From Treponema bryantii (GTDB taxonomy: Bacteria > Spirochaetota > Spirochaetia > Treponematales > Treponemataceae), in contig NZ_FORI01000001.1 in assembly GCF_900113965.1 (NCBI RefSeq), positions 124,001 through 188,000 on the forward strand: 64,000 bases of DNA, written 5' to 3'. The notes below the pieces were generated by a model. The model saw nothing but the letters and a program-made list of their open reading frames with translations, searched no databases and was not told where the DNA came from. Of the stretch, positions 24,002-33,852 are shown in pieces; position 1 is the stretch's first letter, and the number at the start of each line of letters is the position of its first letter. The position numbers and the translations under genes were made by a program.

Positions 24002-26050
24002 TTAGAATCCCAATCTTACAACTACACCACGAGCATTTGTTGTGAATGTAGTAGCACTCTGGTCATTTACATCGTCGTAGCAGAAACCGTATGCGAGTCC
24101 GCCGCGTTCGCTGTGATCATGCCAGAACTTTGAATAGTAGTTACATGGGCCGGCATTGTAATATGCTGCAGCATTGTTCCAGTATGCATCTGGTTCCATG
24201 TGAGCTACATGGCGGTTAAGAGCTGCACAGATCCAAGCTTCAAGAGCAAGTTCCATAGGATTTCCAGAAGCAAGAACTCCGTAGCCTTCGAATACTTCGC
24301 TTGTTGTTGGCTTACCGCGGATTACATAAGTCTGTCCTGCAGCTGCAATTGCACCATAAGCTTCTATACAACGGAAGTAAAGATTTGTTCCGTCACCAGT
24401 AAGAATAAACTTACCCTGTGGATGAGTTACAGTCTGGCTCTTAGAAGCAATTGTGTTCCAGGTCTGTGTAACGTAATCATTAAAGTAATTACCGTAAGCA
24501 CCGCCAGTTCTGTTATCAAATGCACCCTTACATGGAGCAAATATTCTGTATTCACTTGCAAGAGTCTTGAACTCAGCAGGCATTTCTTTCTTGAAGTATT
24601 CCCAGATAACTTCACGTTTTGTTGAAATACCAGTCTGCTGAACACGACCATCTTTGTCATAAACATTCATAAGAACAGGGAAACCAAGCTGATCTACCTG
24701 AGTGGTGTTAACCCAGAAACCGTTATCATTTACTGTATACTCAAGCCAGTCAAAATATGTTTCGTAGTTAGCATCTGAAGGATTGCTCAAAGAAGGAAGA
24801 ACTACACCGTTACCATTTCCCCACATTACAAGAGGCTTACCGTAAGAGTAGTAAATACGTCCTGAATATGAGAGAGGAATCTGGAAACCAGTATTCTTTA
24901 CATCAGCAAGAGTGTACTGCCATGCAGAAGAGTCTGAAGAACCGATTGGAATAAGAGCTCCGTCTGGACGTGCATAACACCATACATTGTTCTGATTCAT
25001 ACAGATGATGTAGATGTAAATCTGATTATCAGAAAATTTTCCGCGTGTATGGTTCTGGAACTGATAAGTAATCTTCATTCCCTGCTTAAGTGGTACAAGA
25101 ACATCGTTTGTATCAACTGGAATACCTCTGTCACCTGGCTGTGGCTGAGGCTGTGGTTCTGGATTTACAGGATCTCCGCTACTATTAGAAAGATTAGTAA
25201 GTTCCCAAAGCTGAGCATCTGTACCATTCCAAGTCCATGTCTGAACGTTAGCACCATCTTCTGCAGAAGCAGCGCTAACATCAAGAGCAAGATTAGAATA
25301 AGCATTTATGATTTTGTAGTAAGAACCTTCTTTAGTGATAAACCAGTCCTGATTTCTGTTATTGAGGTCTGTCCACTGAATAACGTTTGTACCATCAGTT
25401 GTTCCCCAGTTTGCAGCATCAAGAGCAAGCTTTGAATATGCATTTAAGATTTTCCATGTACCGTCAGAATTCTGGCGCAAGATCCACTGCTGGTTTGCCT
25501 GATTGTCACCATAGCCCCACTGATGAATGTTGGTTCCTGGTGCTGTCTGCCAGTTATCGTTGTCCAAGGCTTTTCCTGAACACTTTGCAATAATTTTATA
25601 AGTTGAACCAGAAACAAGACCAGAGTTGTTTCCTACAGGTGCTGGTGTTCCCTTTACAGTAACTTCGATTCCTTCTGCTTCTGAACGTCTTCCGTTCTTA
25701 ACAGCTGCTACTGCAACAACATGATTTCCAGAATAACTTTCGATTTCAACCTGCTTTAAGATTGAAGTTTCATCCACTTTTTGACCATCAAGATAAATAA
25801 ACCATTTGTCCGGCTTAACCGATGGGCAACCCCATGCAAGTCGAATAAGATTGTTCTCGCTGACATCTGCCACAAGACCAAAAGGAGTAGCGATTGAAGA
25901 ATCAATTGAAAGTGATTCATTTACAGTTACGCTTCTTGAAGATAAAACAGCACTTTCAGTTGAAACATCGCCCAACAAGTTTGAACATCCACCTAAGCTC
26001 AAGGCTAAGGCAGCCACTCCCGCACAAATAGCAATTCTTGCTTTTTTCAT
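24002..26050 (-). CDS. GH64 beta-1,3-glucanase lipoprotein with ricin-type lectin
   Basis: 682 residues. Lipobox LGGC (Cys22). An Ig/FN3-like segment (about 55-130) is followed by a ricin B-type CBM13 domain (about 143-292) with repeated QW motifs (QQWIL, QDWFI, AQLWEL), then a Pro/Gln linker. The C-terminal 370 residues match GH64 laminaripentaose-producing beta-1,3-glucanases (IYIYIICMNQNNVWCY, then GRIYYSYGKPL, FDWLEYTVND, NTTQVDQLGFPV). It would cut beta-1,3-glucan such as fungal or algal wall glucan. Next to two chitinase genes in the same direction, though with its own terminator. Confidence 0.85.
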   Translation of the reverse strand: MKKARIAICAGVAALALSLGGCSNLLGDVSTESAVLSSRSVTVNESLSIDSSIATPFGLVADVSENNLIRLAWGCPSVKPDKWFIYLDGQKVDETSILKQVEIESYSGNHVVAVAAVKNGRRSEAEGIEVTVKGTPAPVGNNSGLVSGSTYKIIAKCSGKALDNDNWQTAPGTNIHQWGYGDNQANQQWILRQNSDGTWKILNAYSKLALDAANWGTTDGTNVIQWTDLNNRNQDWFITKEGSYYKIINAYSNLALDVSAASAEDGANVQTWTWNGTDAQLWELTNLSNSSGDPVNPEPQPQPQPGDRGIPVDTNDVLVPLKQGMKITYQFQNHTRGKFSDNQIYIYIICMNQNNVWCYARPDGALIPIGSSDSSAWQYTLADVKNTGFQIPLSYSGRIYYSYGKPLVMWGNGNGVVLPSLSNPSDANYETYFDWLEYTVNDNGFWVNTTQVDQLGFPVLMNVYDKDGRVQQTGISTKREVIWEYFKKEMPAEFKTLASEYRIFAPCKGAFDNRTGGAYGNYFNDYVTQTWNTIASKSQTVTHPQGKFILTGDGTNLYFRCIEAYGAIAAAGQTYVIRGKPTTSEVFEGYGVLASGNPMELALEAWICAALNRHVAHMEPDAYWNNAAAYYNAGPCNYYSKFWHDHSERGGLAYGFCYDDVNDQSATTFTTNARGVVVRLGF

Positions 26051-26204
26051 AAAAACCTCTGTTTTTATATAGTTTTTAATTTAAACTATGTTCCTCCGAA
26101 AACATTTAGCTTTAAATTACTATTATGCTCTCATTGAATTTTTGTGCCGTCAATTCGCAAAAATTTCGGTAACTACCTATTTATTTCTGTTTGAGGGAGA
26201 AAAT

Positions 26205-27230
26205 TTATTTGATTACGCAGTTTTTGCCGTTACGTTTTCCGTAATAGAGTCTGTCATCTGCAGTACGAATCACAAGCTCATAATCAGTAAGATTTGTTCC
26301 TGTACACATACCAACAGTTACAGTTACTTTGATTTTTTTATCATCAAATTCTATTTCTGTATTGGCAATTCTTTTACGAAGATACTCAAGATGTTCGTAA
26401 GCTGTAATTTCATCTGTTCGAGGCATGTAGAGTACAAACTCTTCTCCACCCCATCTTACAGTTACAAACTCATCATTTGAACATTCTTCTATTGTTTTAC
26501 TTACAATTTTTAAAACTTCATCACCAGCCTGATGGCCATAGGTGTCATTTACTTTTTTAAAATCATCAATATCAAAAATTGCAATTGTATATTTGTTTTC
26601 GTTCTCAGTCTTATTGCGCTCCATGATATGCTCAAAGAAGCGGCGGTTAAAAAGACCTGTCATTAAGTCATGATCACTGCAATAAGAAAGCTTTTCATTA
26701 GCTGCATTCATCTCAAAGAAATAAAGATTTGAAATGTAGAATAGAGTGAAAAGTGTAATACAAAGATTTAAGAGTCCAATTTCATGCTTACAAAGATTTA
26801 CAGCTGGAAGGAATTCCGGGAAAAAACAAATTTCTTTGATGTGAACAAAATAAATGGCAATTGCATAAACTATTCCAACTCCCTGAAAAATCTGCTTCAT
26901 GCGTTTTTTTGGAGGAAGAAGATAATAAACCGAAGAAATCATTCCTATAACATAAAAAATGTAGAAGAATGAACCGCCGGAAAATAATTCGCTGATTAAT
27001 GAAAAAGTGCTGATTTCGAAATAAGTGAAAATAATGTAAAAATCTTTATCTTCTTTATAGCTTACTATTACAACTGAATAAAAAATTGTGCTTAAAATAT
27101 TTAACATTGAAAGTGGAATTAATCCCACAAAGAAAAAAATGACAGAATTAAGTATATGTACCATAAGGCACATTATTAAAAAAATCCACGTTTTCTTTTT
27201 TGACAGAATTTCAATAAATTTTTCGCACAT
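26205..27230 (-). CDS. Membrane diguanylate cyclase (GGDEF)
   Basis: 341 residues. About six N-terminal transmembrane segments (residues 15-165) with no recognised sensor domain, then a GGDEF domain (about 178-341). The active-site motif is GGEEF near 261, and DLMTGLFNRR opens the domain, so synthesis of cyclic-di-GMP is expected. It is single and precedes the GH64 gene on the same strand, with about 150 bases between. Confidence 0.9.
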   Translation of the reverse strand: MCEKFIEILSKKKTWIFLIMCLMVHILNSVIFFFVGLIPLSMLNILSTIFYSVVIVSYKEDKDFYIIFTYFEISTFSLISELFSGGSFFYIFYVIGMISSVYYLLPPKKRMKQIFQGVGIVYAIAIYFVHIKEICFFPEFLPAVNLCKHEIGLLNLCITLFTLFYISNLYFFEMNAANEKLSYCSDHDLMTGLFNRRFFEHIMERNKTENENKYTIAIFDIDDFKKVNDTYGHQAGDEVLKIVSKTIEECSNDEFVTVRWGGEEFVLYMPRTDEITAYEHLEYLRKRIANTEIEFDDKKIKVTVTVGMCTGTNLTDYELVIRTADDRLYYGKRNGKNCVIK

Positions 27231-27274
27231 AGAAACTCCCTAAATAATATTTTAACACAGTTTCTATAGAATTA

Positions 27275-27487
27275 TCAAAATTTTTTTGTACTAATAGAAG
27301 AAACCCGCGAAAGCAATGTGAATGCTGTTATGATTGTACCAACTCCTGCAATTGTGATGATGGCTCGGGCAGCACCTCCTGAAAGAAGGAAGAGCGCAGC
27401 TATTTTGAAAATACCAACACTGATGGCGCAAATGATTACGCCGAACAGAGACATTAAAATGCGTTTAACAAGATTCTTCTTATCCAT
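27275..27487 (-). CDS. Small membrane protein, possible internally deleted YczE/DUF6198-like remnant
   Basis: 70 residues with two hydrophobic segments. The N-terminus (KRILMSLFGVIICAISVG) looks like the start of YczE/YitT-like membrane proteins (about 210 residues), while GVGTIITAFTLLSR resembles the end of the same family, as if the middle had been lost in frame. It may be a real small protein or a remnant. The next gene upstream ends two bases away. Confidence 0.4.
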   Translation of the reverse strand: MDKKNLVKRILMSLFGVIICAISVGIFKIAALFLLSGGAARAIITIAGVGTIITAFTLLSRVSSISTKKF

Positions 27488-27489
27488 AA

Positions 27490-27684
27490 TTATTCCTTAA
27501 TTTCGAAAAAGTCAAACTCTCCCGGAGTTACGCGGCCGTAGAAAACAGATTCGCAATTCTCTGTATTTGCGGAGGTCTCCGAGCCGGCCGAAGCTGCGCG
27601 TGGGTTCTCTTTTACATACAGAGACTTGAGCGTTTGCCATCCAGCTACACAATAAGTTACTGTTTTGAAGTTTTTATAGAACAT
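27490..27684 (-). CDS. Small hypothetical protein
   Basis: 64 residues, no signal or membrane segment, ending GEFDFFEIKE. AAGGAG lies 11 bases before the ATG on the coding strand, which supports translation. It is probably co-transcribed with the small membrane protein. No family recognised. Confidence 0.4.
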   Translation of the reverse strand: MFYKNFKTVTYCVAGWQTLKSLYVKENPRAASAGSETSANTENCESVFYGRVTPGEFDFFEIKE

Positions 27685-27879
27685 TGCAGTTTTATACTCC
27701 TTACTTCGAATTATAACATGGACCTTCGTAAAAGATTGAAATCTTCTCTATAATTTTAGTAGATTTTTTTTTACAATTTTTTTACACACAAATTATATAA
27801 ATTCAAGATTTCTGTAGTAAACTTATACCATATATAAGTTAGAACAGGCCGGCGGCCTTATCAGGAGGACAAATTCACT

Positions 27880-29058
27880 ATGTCTCATAGAAAAGCTTCT
27901 GCAAAAATCAGAATTCTTGGAGCAGACGGAAAACCTGCAGCTAACACAAAGGTTCATATCAATCAGATAAATCATGAATTTCTATTCGGATGCGGTGCTT
28001 TTGAATCACTTAAGTCTTGTACCGACGACCGCATGAACAAATGGCTTGGACTTTTCAACTATGGAACTCTTCCTTTCTACTGGGGCGGTTATGAACCCGA
28101 AGAAGGAAAACCTCACACAGAACAGCTTATGGCCGCAGCAAAATTCCTTAAGAGCAAGGACGTAACTGTAAAAGGACATCCGCTCTGCTGGCATACAGGC
28201 TGTGTTCCATGGCTTATGAATTACGATAATGAGACAATCCTTAAAAAGCAGCTCGAACGCATTCACCGCGATGTAGGCAACTTCAAGGGCGTAATCGATA
28301 TGTGGGATGTCATCAATGAAGTTGTAATCATGCCGGTTTATGATAAGTATGATAACGCCATCACCAGAATCTGTAAGGAATATGGCCGTGTTGGACTTGT
28401 AAAGAAGGTTTTTGATGCAGCTCAGGAAACAAATCCTGATGGTATTTTCCTTATTAATGATTTTAATATGTCAGAAAAATATGAGCAGCTCATTACAGAT
28501 TGTCTTGATGCCGGAGCACCAATCAAAACTATTGGACTTCAGTCACATCAGCATCAGGGAGTATGGTCTCTTGAAAAAACAGAAGAAATACTTGCCCGCT
28601 TTGAACACTTTGGACTTCCAATTCATTTTACAGAAAATACAATTGTTGCCGGTCCGCTTGTTGCGCCGGAAATCACAGACCTTCAAGATGCCCATTATAA
28701 TGATGATGATGCAACCCCAGAACTCGAGCAGAAACAGGCCGAAGACCTTTCAAAAATGTACCGAAACCTGTTTGAAAATCATCCTCTTGTTACAGCAATT
28801 ACAAACTGGGATTTTGGCGACGGAGCCTGGCTCAATGCACCAAGCGGCGTAATCCGTAAAGACGGCAGCCTAAAACCATCATACAATGCCCTTCATCATC
28901 TTATCAAAGAAGAATGGCACACTGAACTGGACGCAACAACCGATGCAAACGGCTTTATCACAGTTGAAGGCTACAAAGGAAAATACGAAATTACTGCTGA
29001 TGGCAGCCATAAAGCTGTTTTCGAGCTCAAAAAAGGCGGAGATGTACAGCTGACTTAG
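27880..29058 (+). CDS. GH10 endo-1,4-beta-xylanase, apparently cytoplasmic
   Basis: 392 residues. GH10 signatures are HPLCWHT (about 107), the acid/base Glu in DVINEV (about 145) and the nucleophile Glu in HFTENT (about 250). There is no signal peptide, so it likely acts on imported xylo-oligosaccharides. A short beta-rich tail (about 355-392) follows the barrel. AGGAGG precedes the ATG at a normal distance. Upstream, AACTTATA/TATAAGTT (27820-27827 and 27833-27840) is a possible operator, and GGCCGGCGGCC lies between it and the ribosome site. Confidence 0.88.
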   Translation: MSHRKASAKIRILGADGKPAANTKVHINQINHEFLFGCGAFESLKSCTDDRMNKWLGLFNYGTLPFYWGGYEPEEGKPHTEQLMAAAKFLKSKDVTVKGHPLCWHTGCVPWLMNYDNETILKKQLERIHRDVGNFKGVIDMWDVINEVVIMPVYDKYDNAITRICKEYGRVGLVKKVFDAAQETNPDGIFLINDFNMSEKYEQLITDCLDAGAPIKTIGLQSHQHQGVWSLEKTEEILARFEHFGLPIHFTENTIVAGPLVAPEITDLQDAHYNDDDATPELEQKQAEDLSKMYRNLFENHPLVTAITNWDFGDGAWLNAPSGVIRKDGSLKPSYNALHHLIKEEWHTELDATTDANGFITVEGYKGKYEITADGSHKAVFELKKGGDVQLT

Positions 29059-29127
29059 AAATTTCATATTCCATTTATTGGGAATAAATTCTCTAAAATC
29101 TTTTTTTATTTTTCCGATAATGGAACT

Positions 29128-32100
29128 ATGAGAGCATCTAATAAGTCTAGTATCATAACCGGAGTCGTTTTGCTTGCGCTGGCGGCCCTTTTTACAATCA
29201 GTTTGATTCTTCTGCCACTGGATTATGGCGTTACAGGTCCAGGACATAACAATATTATTTACTTACTCGGAGACATGCTGTATTCAGTATACGGTTTCTG
29301 CAGCATTCTCATACCTGCTTTCCTGCTTGTTTCAGGACTTTCTTGTTTTGCTTCTAAGTGGACAGCCCGCAAAACTCTCCGCCTTCTTACAGCACTTATT
29401 CCATTTTTTACATGTGTTGTAACAGAAAGCATTATCCGCTCAATTGTTAAAGTAGATCACTCTCCATTTGCTATCGTAAAAATTCTTATTGCCCTTGTTA
29501 CCGGCGCTATGCTCGTTGTAATTGAATTCCTTGGAACAGGAATTATTGCAGACCGCCTTAATAACGGTGGCTTTAAAAATCTTAAGAGAAAGCCAGCTAA
29601 AAAAGCTTCTTCAATGGCAGATGAAATTCTTTCTGATGTTGAAGATATTTCAGAAACAGAAGAAATTGCAGAAATCAGTGATACAGAATCTGCAGATTCA
29701 GATGAAACAATTGAAAGCGAAACAGATCTTCCAGAATTCACAAAGCTTTCAAAAATCAAAATGCCTAAGGAATCATTGTTTGATAAGCTCAAGAAGAAGT
29801 TTAAGAAAGATGATGATGACGAAGAAGAAGAACCTGTAGCTAAAAAGCCTACAATTTTTGATGAAATTCTTGATGATGTTGAACCATATGAAGAGGAAGT
29901 TGAAGAAGAAACTTCTGTAGAAGAGCCAACTGTTGAAGCAACAACTGAGGCTAATAAAGAACCAGCTGCACAGGGTTCAATGCTCACACAGGAAGAATTT
30001 AACGCACTTACAACTCCAGCTGATGAACTTGAATGGCCAGGACTTCCACCTCAGCCAAAAAATCTTCCTCCAGAGTATGATGCAGATTTTGATGAAAACG
30101 ACCCGGCTTTAGAGTTCCCTCCAAAGGATGATGCTCCTGTGGCTGAATCTAAAACTCCGGTGGTTGAGCCTGTCGAAACCACCGCAAAAACTGGTGACAA
30201 TAATGATCCATACGCTGCAACACGCTACATTGATTCAGTTGTAGAAAATCCTCTTTATCCTCATAAAATCGTAATCAACGATGACCCGGAACCTGTTCAG
30301 GAGGCTGAAAAAAAAACTCCAGTTCAGCCGATAACTGAAAAACCAAAGTATCCTACAAGAATTCAACTTCAGGATGAAGCTGTTTATGAATCAAAAGAAG
30401 AGCCTGAAGTTGAAGAAGATGATTACGTAGAAGACGAAACTCTTCCTTTCCCAAATTTTGATATTGAAGAACCAGCTATAAATCAGAAACCTGCAATTCT
30501 TACTAAACAGGAAGCAGAGACTGTAGAAAAGAAAAACTATCAGTCGGTAGGAGAATATTTTGCAGATGATGAAGATGGTCCTAAAATTGCAACAAAAGAA
30601 AATCTCTACAATTATTTTGAAAATGTAGATGCAAAGAAAACCTCTCCAAACATCGAAGACCCATATCAGGCCGAAAAAAAAGTGAATACGGTGGTTGAGC
30701 CTGTCGAAACCACAACAGAAACAGATGGCGCTAACTCTCAAATCTTCTCTCAGCTTGCCCAGCAGGAAGAAGCTCAAGAAGAAGTAAATATCTCAACCGC
30801 AGCCGCAAGTGTATTTGCCGACATGGATGCAGACATCAGAAAAACAATGCCTGCTAAAAATCCGGCTTCTGCAAATAACCTCACAAAAGATGAACTTTCA
30901 GATTTCTTCAATGCTCAGCAGAAAGAAAACACACCTCATACAAAAGAGATTCCCGCAAATCCTCCAAAGACACATCGTGCCACAAAGAAAGGTGCTTATG
31001 TAATTCCTTCAGATTTGCTTACAGCATATAAAGATGATCAGTACTGGATTATTGATGATGCAACAAAACAGGCTTCTTTGAACCTCAAGCAGACACTCGC
31101 TGAATTTAATATTGAAGCTGACATCACAGGAATCAAAAAAGGCCCTGTAGTTACAATGTTCGAAATTCTGCCGGCTCCCGGCGTAAAGCTCAGTAAGATT
31201 GTTGCTTTGCAGGATAACATTGCACTCAGCCTTGCGGCTCAGTCAGTACGTATTGTTGCCCCAATTCCTGGAAAGCAGGCTGTTGGTATTGAAGTTCCAA
31301 ACCGCAACCGCTCAGTTGTAGGCTTCCGTGAAATCATAGAAATGGATCTTCCTGAATGGAAGAAGATGGCCGTACCAGTTGTACTTGGAAAAGACATTCT
31401 TGGAAAAGCTCAGCTCATTGACCTTGTTAAAACACCACATATGCTGATTGCCGGTGCTACAGGTTCTGGTAAGTCTGTTTGTGTAAACTCGCTGATTCTT
31501 TCTATTTTGTATAAGAGAAGCTTTGAAGATGTAAAGATGATTCTCGTAGACCCTAAAGTTGTCGAGCTCAAGCTTTACAACAATATTCCACATCTTCTTA
31601 CTCCAGTTATTACAGAGCCAAAGAAGGCACTCCAGGCACTTCAGTGGTGTCTGTGCGAAATGGAACGCCGTTATGCCCTCCTCGACAGCATGGGTGTACG
31701 CGATATTTCTAATTACAATACAAAAATCAAAGAGCAGAAAATCTGTACAGAAAAACTGCCTTATATTGTTGTCATCATTGATGAGTTTGCAGACCTTATG
31801 GCAACAAGCGGTAAAGAGCTTGAAAACATCGTAGCACGCCTTACAGCAATGAGCCGTGCCGTAGGTATTCACCTTGTTCTTGCAACACAGCGTCCTTCTG
31901 TAAACGTAATCACAGGTCTTATCAAGGCTAACATTCCAACACGTATTGCCTTCATGGTTGCTTCTCGTACAGACTCTAACATCATCATTGATACAGTTGG
32001 TGCAGAAAAGCTTCTTGGCCGTGGTGATATGCTTTATGCTTCTGCCGTTGATCCTGCTCCAATCCGAATCCAGGGAACTTTCGTAAGTGACCAGGAAGTA

Positions 32101-32409
32101 GAAAATGTAGTTACAGCTGTAAAAGATTACGGTGAGCCAGACTACATCGACGAAGAGATTTTTGTTGAAGATGATGATGAAGAAGGAGCACGCGACCTGT
32201 TTGGCGAACCAATGAGCGACGATGATCCATTGTACGATCAGGCTCTCGAAATTGTTGTTCAGAGTGGAAAAGCCAGCGCAAGCTATATTCAGCGCCGTCT
32301 CAAGATCGGCTACAACCGTGCAGCCCGCCTCGTAGAAGAAATGGAAGAGCGCGGAATCGTAGGCCCTGCAAACGGTTCTAAACCTCGCGAGGTAATTCAT
32401 ATTCCATGA
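29128..32409 (+). CDS. ftsK: DNA translocase FtsK/SpoIIIE
   Basis: 1093 residues. Four N-terminal transmembrane helices (about 8-150), a very long acidic Pro/Glu/Asp linker (about 160-620), then the translocase motor with Walker A GATGSGKS (about 776), Walker B VVIIDEFADLM (about 880) and a C-terminal winged-helix gamma domain (about 1025-1093, SYIQRRLKIGYNRAARLVEE) that reads polar DNA motifs. It pumps chromosome ends at the septum. Two palindromic repeats are inserted in frame in the linker, both read as VVEPVETT. The downstream small membrane protein overlaps by four bases. Confidence 0.95.
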   Translation: MRASNKSSIITGVVLLALAALFTISLILLPLDYGVTGPGHNNIIYLLGDMLYSVYGFCSILIPAFLLVSGLSCFASKWTARKTLRLLTALIPFFTCVVTESIIRSIVKVDHSPFAIVKILIALVTGAMLVVIEFLGTGIIADRLNNGGFKNLKRKPAKKASSMADEILSDVEDISETEEIAEISDTESADSDETIESETDLPEFTKLSKIKMPKESLFDKLKKKFKKDDDDEEEEPVAKKPTIFDEILDDVEPYEEEVEEETSVEEPTVEATTEANKEPAAQGSMLTQEEFNALTTPADELEWPGLPPQPKNLPPEYDADFDENDPALEFPPKDDAPVAESKTPVVEPVETTAKTGDNNDPYAATRYIDSVVENPLYPHKIVINDDPEPVQEAEKKTPVQPITEKPKYPTRIQLQDEAVYESKEEPEVEEDDYVEDETLPFPNFDIEEPAINQKPAILTKQEAETVEKKNYQSVGEYFADDEDGPKIATKENLYNYFENVDAKKTSPNIEDPYQAEKKVNTVVEPVETTTETDGANSQIFSQLAQQEEAQEEVNISTAAASVFADMDADIRKTMPAKNPASANNLTKDELSDFFNAQQKENTPHTKEIPANPPKTHRATKKGAYVIPSDLLTAYKDDQYWIIDDATKQASLNLKQTLAEFNIEADITGIKKGPVVTMFEILPAPGVKLSKIVALQDNIALSLAAQSVRIVAPIPGKQAVGIEVPNRNRSVVGFREIIEMDLPEWKKMAVPVVLGKDILGKAQLIDLVKTPHMLIAGATGSGKSVCVNSLILSILYKRSFEDVKMILVDPKVVELKLYNNIPHLLTPVITEPKKALQALQWCLCEMERRYALLDSMGVRDISNYNTKIKEQKICTEKLPYIVVIIDEFADLMATSGKELENIVARLTAMSRAVGIHLVLATQRPSVNVITGLIKANIPTRIAFMVASRTDSNIIIDTVGAEKLLGRGDMLYASAVDPAPIRIQGTFVSDQEVENVVTAVKDYGEPDYIDEEIFVEDDDEEGARDLFGEPMSDDDPLYDQALEIVVQSGKASASYIQRRLKIGYNRAARLVEEMEERGIVGPANGSKPREVIHIP
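30159..30183. repeat. Palindromic repeat in ftsK linker, copy A
   Basis: 25-bp perfect copy of GGTGGTTGAG...TCGAAACCACC, read in frame as VVEPVETT (residues about 344-352). Confidence 0.88.
30690..30714. repeat. Palindromic repeat in ftsK linker, copy B
   Basis: Same sequence as copy A except the last base, again read as VVEPVETT (about 521-529), about 530 bp downstream in the same frame and orientation. Confidence 0.88.
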
Positions 32410-32708
32410 TTTTAGTGATTCTTTCTTTTATCGCCGGTATCGCTTTCTGCGCCGCCGGCGTATATTTTCTCTTACCACGATATTTAGATAAGCTCAACGA
32501 AGCTACAGCAGACAAATCTCCAGAGACCCAGCGCAAAAACCAGCTTCGCGCAAAGAGCAGCGGTTACGTAGCATTAGGATTGGGAGCATTAACTCTCGTC
32601 CTTGCTTTCATGCTCATCAGTTTCCCTCAAATTGCATCACCACTTGTTCTCGTTTATATGATCTTTGTACTGGCTGCAGTTTCTGTGCTTCTGGTGATGT
32701 ATAAGTAA
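32406..32708 (+). CDS. Small hypothetical membrane protein
   Basis: 100 residues, three hydrophobic segments (about 2-24, 52-74 and 78-98) and a charged loop between the first two. Start overlaps the ftsK stop (ATGA), so it is translationally coupled to FtsK. No family recognised; association with the septum is only suggested by the coupling. Confidence 0.65.
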   Translation: MILVILSFIAGIAFCAAGVYFLLPRYLDKLNEATADKSPETQRKNQLRAKSSGYVALGLGALTLVLAFMLISFPQIASPLVLVYMIFVLAAVSVLLVMYK

Positions 32709-32730
32709 AGATACAAAATCTAGTTATCTG

Positions 32731-32780
32731 GAAATAAGGACGCATTAGTTTTCCTATTTTATGTTGATTTTCCTTATTTC
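32731..32780. repeat. Inverted repeat downstream of the ftsK operon
   Basis: GAAATAAGGA (32731-32740) and TCCTTATTTC (32771-32780), a perfect 10-bp pair with a 30-base loop. It may act as a weak terminator or mark an insertion edge before the broken nuclease gene. Confidence 0.35.
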
Positions 32781-32956
32781 TTTAATTATATTTAAAACGT
32801 AAAGCCTGCTGTACAGAAGATCATATCCAACAACTAATCAATATTTTTTAGTATGTACGGTTATATCTACACTTAGTTTCTTTTATTTTTCTTTACCATA
32901 ATTCAGGCCTGATGTTGGACTGGCGCTGAAAAATCAAACGACTCTTGAGGTATGGT

Positions 32957-33851
32957 ATGGAAAAATCTTTTAACAGATTAAATTCTTTTAACTCAAAAAA
33001 ACTTCTAGAAGATGCCAGAAAAATTATTGAAACTGCTCAATCAAATGCAGTTCGAAGTGTTGATTTTTGCCGTGTTCAAATGTACTGGAATCTTGGCAAG
33101 ACAATTTTTTCGTATTTATCCAATTGCGTCTGCAGTGCGGACGCAATTAAATTGGCAACAATATAAACTACTTATTTCAATTTCAGATCCTGATAAAAGA
33201 GAATACTACGAACTTGAATCTGTTAATAATGGCTGGACAGCTCGTGAAACAGAACGCCAAATAAATAGTCAACTTTATGAACGACTTCTACTTAGTAATG
33301 ACAAAGAGTCTGTTCTTGCTGTAGCTAGAAAAGAACGCATTCCTCAAAGTCCTAAAGAAATAATAAAAGATCCTATGGTTTTAGAATTTCTGGGACTTGA
33401 GAAAAATCCTTCATATTACGAAAAAGATTTGGAGGGAACAATTATTTCTCATATTAAAGATTTTATGCTTGAAATAGGAAAAGGCTTTTTCTTTGATTCA
33501 AGACAAAAACGTATTTTGATAGAAGATGATGAATTTTTTATAGATCTGGTTTTCTACAATCGACTATTAAAATGTTTTGTTCTGATAGAAATAAAAACTG
33601 AAAAATTAACACATCAAGATTTAGGACAACTTCAGATGTATGTAAACTATTATGATCGAATAGTTAAGTTGCCAGATGAAAATAAAACTATTGGAATTCT
33701 TCTTTGTACAAACAAAAACGATACAGTAGTAAAAATGACTTTACCAGAAGATAATAAAACAATTCTTGCAAGCAAATATCAATTCTGCTTACCTTCAAAA
33801 GAAGATCTTATAAAAGAAATAGAAGATGTAAAAAAAATAGTAAAAACTTGA
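32957..33851 (+). pseudogene. Broken YhcG/DUF1016-type PD-(D/E)XK nuclease
   Basis: The N-terminal part (from ATG 32957: LEDARKIIETAQSNAVRSVD, then QMYWNLGKTIF) is in one frame; the rest (LNWQQYKLLISI, through the nuclease core EFFIDLVFYNRLL and LIEIKTEK) is in the next. The join is near 33105. About 40-50 residues between the usual WNIGKxI and YxxF segments are missing, so there is a deletion plus frameshift. Intact members are about 340 residues and have PDDEXK active sites; here the Asp and Glu-x-Lys are kept. GAGG at 32947 suits the original start. A second protein from the downstream frame is possible but unlikely. Confidence 0.75.
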
Positions 33852-33852
33852 T

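Noticed and set aside
31312-32400. 362-codon open frame on the minus strand
   Set aside because: Antisense to the conserved FtsK motor; shadow created by codon bias.
33012-33851. Stand-alone gene from the second frame of the YhcG-like locus
   Set aside because: Its first 30 codons are out-of-frame copies of the N-terminal domain coding sequence; a frameshifted pseudogene explains both parts better.
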